In this document: piece by piece, positions 57,645-64,000 of the stretch
Position numbering within the stretch: position 1 is the first letter of the stretch
Layout: each line of letters begins with the position of its first letter
Origin: Delphinus delphis
Lineage: Eukaryota > Chordata > Mammalia > Artiodactyla > Delphinidae
DNA: 64,000 nucleotides
NCBI RefSeq assembly: GCF_949987515.2
Contig: NC_082696.1
Location: 35,568,431 to 35,632,430, forward strand
Direction: 5' to 3'
Position numbers and translations under genes: made by a program
The notes under the pieces: generated by a model
Told to the model about the DNA's origin: nothing
What the model saw: only the letters and a program-made list of their open reading frames with translations
Database searches by the model: none

Positions 57645-58340
57645 TCATTAATTTAGTTATTCAACAAATGTTTACTGAGACACCCTCTCTGCATCAGGCA
57701 CCAGGTTAGGCACAAATAAGGCTCAGCTCCTGCCTCCAGAAAACTTATGATTCTTTTCGGGGTGGGGAGGAGATAGAAAAATAGAGAGTGCAAACAATGT
57801 GAATAATGGCATGACAAAGGTAAGCACAGGGAGCTATGGGAAGCCCAGAGGGAGGATAATCCCACCCCTGAGTGGTGGAAGCGGTTTGTACAACGGCCTA
57901 ATGTCACAACAGATCATGAAGCTCAAAGCATGGAAGAAGTAACCCAAGATAAAACTGAAGAGATGAACAAGAACCAAGTATGGAAGTATGTGGTACCGAA
58001 AAAGAATGAACTTACCTCTATAGACAATGAGGAATCATTGAAGAAGTTTAAGTAGGAAGATGCATGATCTGGCTTAATATGGCTGTGATTTGGAGAACAG
58101 ACTGAGGACAGGGAGAAGAACAGATTAAATAGATGCAGTGATCTGAGTGAGAAACAACGAGACTATGAACCAAAAGAGTAGAAATTCATACGCAGAAAAA
58201 GGGATGAATTTGAGAGGCAGGAGAAGATAGAATTGACAGAATACACAGAATGATCCAATGAGGATAGATATGGGAATGGAAAAAAGGCAGTCAAGGATGA
58301 TGTCTAGGTTTCTAGCTTGAGCAACTGCCCACTGTGGCAC
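57645..58340 (-). repeat. Long L2-like relic
   Basis: TTATTCAACAAATGTTTACTGAGACACC, GCATCAGGCACCAGGTTAGG and CTCCTGCCTCCAGAAAACTTATG are antisense L2. TCAAGGATGATGTCTAGGTTTCTAGCTTGAGCAACTG at the right end often accompanies such relics. Confidence 0.6.
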
Positions 58341-59030
58341 CACTAACTAAACATTCCTCTCTTACACTCATTGTGGCTTAAGTAAATTTTGCCCAGAACT
58401 AAGCTAAGCAAATGTGTTTAAGTAGTAATGGGAATTTAAGTAATTCACTCATGATTCAATGAATAAAATGGGAAAAATTTCATTTGTAATTCTATTTGGA
58501 TGATATTTGTATTGAGTATTTCTTAATTTGAATCCATTACTTTTAAATAAATCAGCACAGGAATTAGAGACCAGAAAATGTACCCTTCTCATGTAAGCAA
58601 TCTAAGGACATCTTCCTCCAATTGTGAAAACCATAGACCTCTGAAACTATTTGTTTAACCTCTGAGACCAGAAAAGGGACAACATGCAGGCATCACCTTG
58701 AACACAGCCAGGATGTCAACTGACTGAATAAATCCACTGTGTCAAGGATTGGCCTGTTATAGCTTACTGATGCTACAGGCCTTCATGAGTACAAAGAAGA
58801 CATGGAGACACATTCAGGGCCACAAGGAGCAGCCTTCCTCATATTAAATATGTTATGCTACCTCACATATCAAAACTTTTTCTAATGTTTGATATGCTTA
58901 GAAAATAAAGGAAATTGAAATGGCAAAAGACGGAAGGAAAATGGTAAATGGGCCTAGTCTCCTATGAAATAAGAATGGGTAACTACCTATCGCATGAATA
59001 ACTAATACACTAATGCATGAATAATAACTA
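58341..59030. other. Unassigned noncoding sequence
   Basis: No feature recognised. Confidence 0.45.
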
Positions 59031-59034
59031 ACTA

Positions 59035-59300
59035 AACCACTTCCTGGCATATGTTAACCAGTACTATGTGTCAGGAACCAAGTCAGATTCCTGCTTTAGT
59101 GGAACGTATAGGCTAATAAAAAAGACAGACGTTTAATCAGTGATGGAAGTCTGCTGAAAATTGAGGACAATGGAAGGAAACAGTAGAGGACCTCACTTAA
59201 GGGATCAAATCTAGTGCAAAGGGTCATAGAAATCTCTCAGAGCAAAATTTCTCTGAGCATATTCGTGCTCAGACTCAGGTAAACTGGGATCAGGGAAAAG
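59035..59300 (-). repeat. Possible L2 relic
   Basis: CAGTACTATGTGTCAGGAACCAAGTCAGATTCCTGCTTTAGTGGAACGTATAGGC resembles antisense L2, weakly. Confidence 0.45.
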
Positions 59301-60020
59301 GAAGAGTACTCCAGGAACAAGGAAGGCCTAGAAACTACCACTGATAAACTCAATAATGTGCCTCGGAGAGCCTCATAGAGAGAGATGATGATGGGATATC
59401 AGTTTGTCAAGGTCTGAACGCACATCAGATAAGTGAAGCTCTCTAAATAAGCTGAGGCTTCCAAAAAGAATGCTCAGCAAAAATCATGGTTAAAAACAAG
59501 ATCAGTGGATGAGAGTGAATCTTTCACCTGCTTCTGCATTATGCATTGAAAACAGTGATCTCTGAACTGAAACCTAGAGAATAATTTAAATATGAGGATA
59601 TGAAATTCCAAAATGTTAAAAAATAAAATGAAATAAGAGTCTCTTGGTTCACTTCTAGAACACTGGGAAGCCTGATATGAAGTAGATCAAAATTGATAGT
59701 AGTTAAACAATTTTAGACAATACAGGACATGCCTAAAGACCCATTTTCAAAATGAAAAACAAATTATAAAAAATGAACATGATCATAATTTGGGGCAAGA
59801 TTCCACAGTGTGGTAACCAAGTCTTCAAAGAAAAGAACACAGAGCAAATGGTTAACTGATACTACATTATTACATTTATATTAACAATATACAATTGATG
59901 TTACATTACAATTCCTAATATAGAAAATACCCAATAATATATTGACAATATATTACAATGTATCACAATAATATCTATTGTATTACCCAGGTTTCAGAGA
60001 AACAGAAACCTGTTGACATA
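59301..60020. other. Unassigned AT-rich sequence
   Basis: 59860-59985 is a very AT-rich stretch of repeated TTACA/CAATATA words. Nothing else recognised. Confidence 0.5.
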
Positions 60021-60446
60021 TTTATATGTCAGAGTCACCCCTAAGTAGGGCTATAATGATGCAGCTGTCCAACTTCGGTGGTATTGGCGTAACATGCAGA
60101 ACCGTCTGTAAACTATGCTCAAGATTTTTCTTCTTTGTTCAGTTGGCTTTAAAGAACTCCACTGGAGGTCATAGGCGTGAATCGAGGATGAGGACTCAAT
60201 TTTGAGAGTCTGAGCAATATGCTAGAGCAACTTACCAGTACCTTCTAGACCTGCCCAAGCTTGGTTTCTTATATATCATTTTCACATGATGATAGACTGC
60301 GCTGTACACACCCAACTTCGTGGGTCAGACAACATCCAGTTCATGATGGGAAGCTCAAGCCACATACTCACTTGGTGTCCTGTGGTTGAACTTTCAGTCT
60401 TTACATGGTGCAGTAGTAAATAAGCTTTTTCAAAAGAATAATTACT

Positions 60447-60653
60447 GGGCTTCCCTGGTGGCGCAGTGGTTGAGAGTCCGCCTGCCGATGCAGGGGACAC
60501 GGGTTCGTGCCCCGGTCCGGGAAGATCCCACAGGCCACAAAGCGGCTGGGCCCATGAGCCATGGCCACTGAGCCTGTGCATCTGGAGCCTGTGCTCCGCA
60601 ACGGGAGAGGCCACAGCAGTGAGAGGCCCGCGTACCACAAAAAAAAAAAAAAA
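60447..60653 (+). mobile_element. CHR SINE, short form
   Basis: Head GGCTTCCCTGGTGGCGCAGT, box B GGTTCGTGCCC, end GCGTACCAC with oligo(A). Perfect 15-bp duplication AAAAGAATAATTACT at 60432-60446 and 60654-60668. Inserted in the ERVL relic. Confidence 0.96.
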
Positions 60654-60967
60654 AAAAGAATAATTACTTGTAGAGGAAGGCACAGATCTGCCTCAAAAGC
60701 CTAGAGATCTACTTGCCAGAACTCCATACAGCATCCCTATTTGCTATGTACACATTGTCACTGGATCTCCTGGATCATAAGGCTCAGGTGGTGGAGCAGC
60801 AGGCCCTGAGGCTGGAATTGCTGCAGAGCCTTCTCTTGCTCTGGTTCACATTCAAAACTGGCAGCCTTAAGGGGTAACTCTGCACATAGCTAGGAGCATG
60901 CTCAAATGTGGTATATGTGACCTCAATTTTTGTTTAGAAACCACACACCAAGCACTGTACCTCTTTT

Positions 60968-61166
60968 TTTTTGTGGTACGCGGGCCTCTCACTGTTGTGG
61001 CCTCTCCCGTTGCAGAGCACAGGCTCCAGACACGCAGGCTCAGCGGCCATGGCTCACGGGCCCAGCCGCTACGCTGCATGTGGACTCTTCCCGGACTGGG
61101 GCACAAACCCATGTCCCCTGCATCGGCAGGTGGACTCTCAACCACTGCGTCACCAGAGAAGCCCCC
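60968..61166 (-). mobile_element. CHR SINE, short form
   Basis: TGTGGTACGCGGGCCTCTC at the left, GCGTCACCAGAGAAGCC at the right. GTACCTCTTTT (60957-60967) and GTACCTTCTTTT (61167-61178) form an imperfect duplication. Inserted in the ERVL relic, inverted relative to the previous SINE. Frames spanning it are shadows. Confidence 0.93.
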
Positions 61167-62740
61167 GTACCTTCTTTTATTCATGGCGGATGGTGCAAGG
61201 TGCAGCAACTTATCTTTCACCTTACTCTAGACCATTAAGCCCCCAGAAACTTCACTGAAATGCTGGGCCTCTGAATTTTTGTGGGATTTATGTCCCACTC
61301 TCGTTTACACTTTTTTTTTACTAAGGCATCTGATTTCTACTTTCTGCTCCTTAGATACAATCAACATGATATTATGTAGAACACCAGTGTAATGTTTTGT
61401 TCAATGTCATGACAATCTATTTCTCTGCAAACTATCTTACAGCAGAGAGCAGAATTGACATAGCCCAGACTCAAGTGTGTGAAGGTCCACTGTTGGCTGT
61501 GCCAGATAAAATCAAACCGCCTCTGGTGATCCTTGCAAAATAGTTTGGAGGGAAAGGTATTATTCAGGTCAATAGCTATATTCCAAGCTCCAGGGCCTGT
61601 GTTTATTTGGTCTAGTCATTTTGGGACAGCAGCTGCAATTAGAGTTACCACCTGTTTAAATTTATGATTCACAGTCATTCTCCAAGATCCAGTCAATGTC
61701 TGCATAGGCTAAACAGGTGAGTTAAATGGGCACGAGAATGCGCACTCTGCACCTTTGCAGAGTGTCTGTGATAGTGGCACTAATCTCTGCAATTTCCCCC
61801 AGGGATGTGATATTGCTTTTGGTTTACTATAGTTGTAAGGGTGGGAAATTCCAGGGGCTTCTACTTTGCTCCTCCTATTGTAATGACCCTTTTCCCATGG
61901 GTCAGAGAGCCTAAGCAGGGATTCTGACTGCTGCCAATTATACATTCCAATTTCTACAACTATACATTCAGGGGAAATAACCACAAAATTGGTCAGTTGA
62001 ACAACTGAGCTCACAGTGAGTTAAACTTGGGCTCAGATTTCATCTGTCTCCTGACCACCGAAAACCCCTATTTTAACTGGTGGGCTATGGTGGGTAGTTT
62101 AGGTCATAGGAATTAACATAATTAAGAGCCAGTATCTAGTAATTCCTGCAAGACCTAGGTATTTCTTTTTCCTTTTCCACATGCACCCTCATTCTATCAA
62201 ATGGCTGCAGGTCCCTTTGGGAAAAGACTTGCAGGAATTCTATGGTATTTACTAGAAGCAATAATGAAGGGTCCTTGCTCAAGGGGGCCTGGCCTTTCCT
62301 TCAATCAAGGGACTCTGAATCTGTGAATTGGATTAGGTTAGAAAACTTGGTGAGTGGCCTTTACTCTCCACTGTGACAACTCAGTCAGGCTTTTGGCTAC
62401 CCGAACTAGAGTTTTTCTATTATATAGATCAAGCAATACTCTAGTATACTGCTCATTCCTATTTCATTCCTAGGGACACCATGATCAATTAGCCATCACC
62501 AAAGATCTCTGCAGTCCAATGCACTCTGATGATTACTATGTCCCTGTTGCCTACACCTTCGGTAAAAAGAAACCCAATATCATGGGGAGAAAAAAGAAGG
62601 AACTGTCCTATCGGGTCCTGGGATTTTCACAGTAAAAATGATTCTCTCTTTGGCTACCTCATGCAGATCTAGGTTCTGATTTATTCTACCTTTATGGTCC
62701 AGGAACTCCCCGGTCAAAAAATTAACAAGCAACTATACCT

Positions 62741-62870
62741 TTTTACGGTCATAGTTTGCTCATCTGAAAGATGTAAATAATATTTACCTCCCTCAAATGG
62801 TAGTTGTAAGGATTAAATGTGATAATGTTTAAAAGTAATACATTTCATGATGCAGAGTATATAGAAAAAA
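62741..62870 (+). repeat. MIR SINE relic
   Basis: TTTGCTCATCTGAAAGATGTAAATAATATTTACCTCC and GTTGTAAGGATTAAATGTGATAATG follow sense MIR. Confidence 0.72.
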
Positions 62871-64000
62871 TTTGAGAAATATTAGCTATTGCCATTACTC
62901 TATAAGAGAAGAATATTATGCATCAATTTTACACACAAAAGTGCACCTCAGCCACCATACACTGTCCAGAGTAGCAGGACAAAAGCATGCAAACTTCCAG
63001 ATGTCCCCGGGTCAGTTTTTGCCACTTGTCTTTTCTGAAGCAGCTGTTCTCCCTCAAGTTGACTGAAGTTGTATACCTCTGGCTCCTCTGGCGGGGCTAC
63101 GTGCATACCCCTCAGTGCTGGCTGAGTTTGTCCTCAAAGCAGCTTGACTCTCTAACCTTAAGTAAACTCAGCGATCCAGGGCCTATGACAAATGCACAGT
63201 AAGGACGACATTACGACAGAGGAGCTGCTTGATTTATTGTGCCTTATGAAATAGAACCCTCCTCACATCATGGGAATTAGTGATGGAATTTTTAAAAGAA
63301 TAACAAAATGAAATCATGAACGGAAGAAAAAAATGCCCGGATCCAACTCAAAAAAAAAAAAGTTTCTAATAAAAAATGCAAACCAGATGCAGTTAGAGAT
63401 GACTGATAATTAAGGATGATAAATGACTAATGTTTTCTATTGAATTATCCAGTGCACACTATTGTTTCTACATGAGGGAACAATTTACATATGGCTGCTG
63501 GGATATCTTTTTACCTAAATTTGATTTCACAGGCAATTCTCCCAATCCTAAAGTGCCCTCCATCACTGAGTCCTATACTTCCCTCAGGAAAGTGACTATC
63601 TTACCTTTCCAAGATCTCTTTTATAAGAATAAAAAAGAATAGGATAGATTATGCATAAATATCCTCTCCAATGAGCATAAAATGTATGCGACGAAGCCAC
63701 AATAAGTAGGATACAAATGCTGTTTCCTTGGTGGGGATGACACATTAGCATGAGGCTTCCCATATTCCCAAACCAATCTACCTTGTGACTAAGGGTGTAT
63801 ATTGTTCAGGCACACATAGGAGGTGAGGTGCACGGTCTGTGATTAAACCTTTTTTAAATCCCAGAACAATCCCTCACTCTCGCTGTCAATTTATCATGAC
63901 CACAGCCTGTTTTCTGAGCTCCTAAAGAGTTTTAGTCTATATTACATAACACAGTTTTAGTGGTATGCTGCCTTTTACTAGTAACCATCGTTTATTCTGT
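62871..64000. other. Unassigned noncoding sequence
   Basis: Nothing recognised. Three frames of 64-71 codons on plus are unsupported. Confidence 0.5.

Larger units (their letters stand above)
60025..62650 (-). pseudogene. ERVL-type endogenous retrovirus pol relic
   Basis: Read on the minus strand, degraded text of class III (ERVL) pol appears in order: an upstream part (62650-61600), the reverse transcriptase block (about 61590-61320), connection region (61290-60670) and an RNase H-like block (60400-60030). The segment corresponding to the catalytic Asp pair, near 61350, is eroded, and stops and frameshifts are frequent, so no enzyme can result. Two CHR SINEs (60447-60653 and 60968-61166) interrupt it. 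No LTRs were seen at either end within the window. Class assigned by eye. Confidence 0.75.

Noticed and set aside
60867..61258. Frames of 95-117 codons on both strands
   Set aside because: Same SINE read in several frames. Similar frames recur at every CHR copy in the window.
1..64000. CRISPR arrays, operons, integrons, prophage
   Set aside because: All direct repeats are explained as eukaryotic target duplications or interspersed repeats. No regularly spaced array is present.

Overview
The window is nuclear DNA of a mammal, almost certainly a cetacean. The diagnostic evidence is a set of twelve tRNA-derived SINEs of the CHR type (head reading CTTCCCTGGTGGCGCAGTGG, long form ending in an AATAAA-rich tail or short form ending in a GCGTACCGC-type sequence plus oligo(A)). 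This family is known from whales, dolphins and hippos. Low CpG, L1, L2, MIR, MaLR and ERVL debris fit. Nothing looks bacterial or viral-genomic. I find no functional protein-coding gene, so this is intergenic or deep-intronic sequence. Open reading frames over about 60 codons come from repeats, one retropseudogene, or chance.

Layout. 1-2.9 kb: old L1 debris with a SINE. 2.86-4.31 kb: a retropseudogene on the minus strand whose coding part I recognise as the N-terminus of LRRC41. It runs past a splice-donor-like GTAAGT into apparent intron carrying a CR1/L3 relic, and ends at AATAAA plus oligo(A) between 14-bp target duplications. It therefore looks like a copy of a prematurely polyadenylated, intron-retaining transcript. 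5.8-6.8 kb: old antisense L1. 8-23 kb: MIR, L2 and CR1/L3 relics, a CHR-1 SINE, a nested SINE pair and an LTR-like relic. 23.7-29.1 kb: an L1 of about 5 kb lacking its 5' UTR, with damaged ORF1 and ORF2. A CHR SINE inserted in ORF2 carries about 90 bp of unrelated 3' sequence ending in AATAAA and 33 A's, flanked by a perfect 17-bp duplication, which is a clear 3' transduction. 29-42 kb: mostly unassigned sequence with old repeats, an antisense L1 end, an (AC)17 microsatellite, a second LTR-like relic, and a MIR split by a SINE. 42.2-42.7 kb: a nonautonomous DNA transposon with TIRs and TA duplications. 44-61 kb: further SINEs, L2s and MIRs and a 199-bp L1 end with a perfect 17-bp duplication. 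60.0-62.7 kb: a degraded ERVL-type pol relic on the minus strand, split by two SINEs. The rest has no feature I can name.

There is no operon or pathway logic here. The history is one of layered insertions: L2/MIR/CR1 oldest, then ERVL/MaLR and old L1, then younger L1, with CHR SINEs mostly on top. Repeat family names are from recognition by eye, without a library search, and old-repeat boundaries are approximate to tens of bases.
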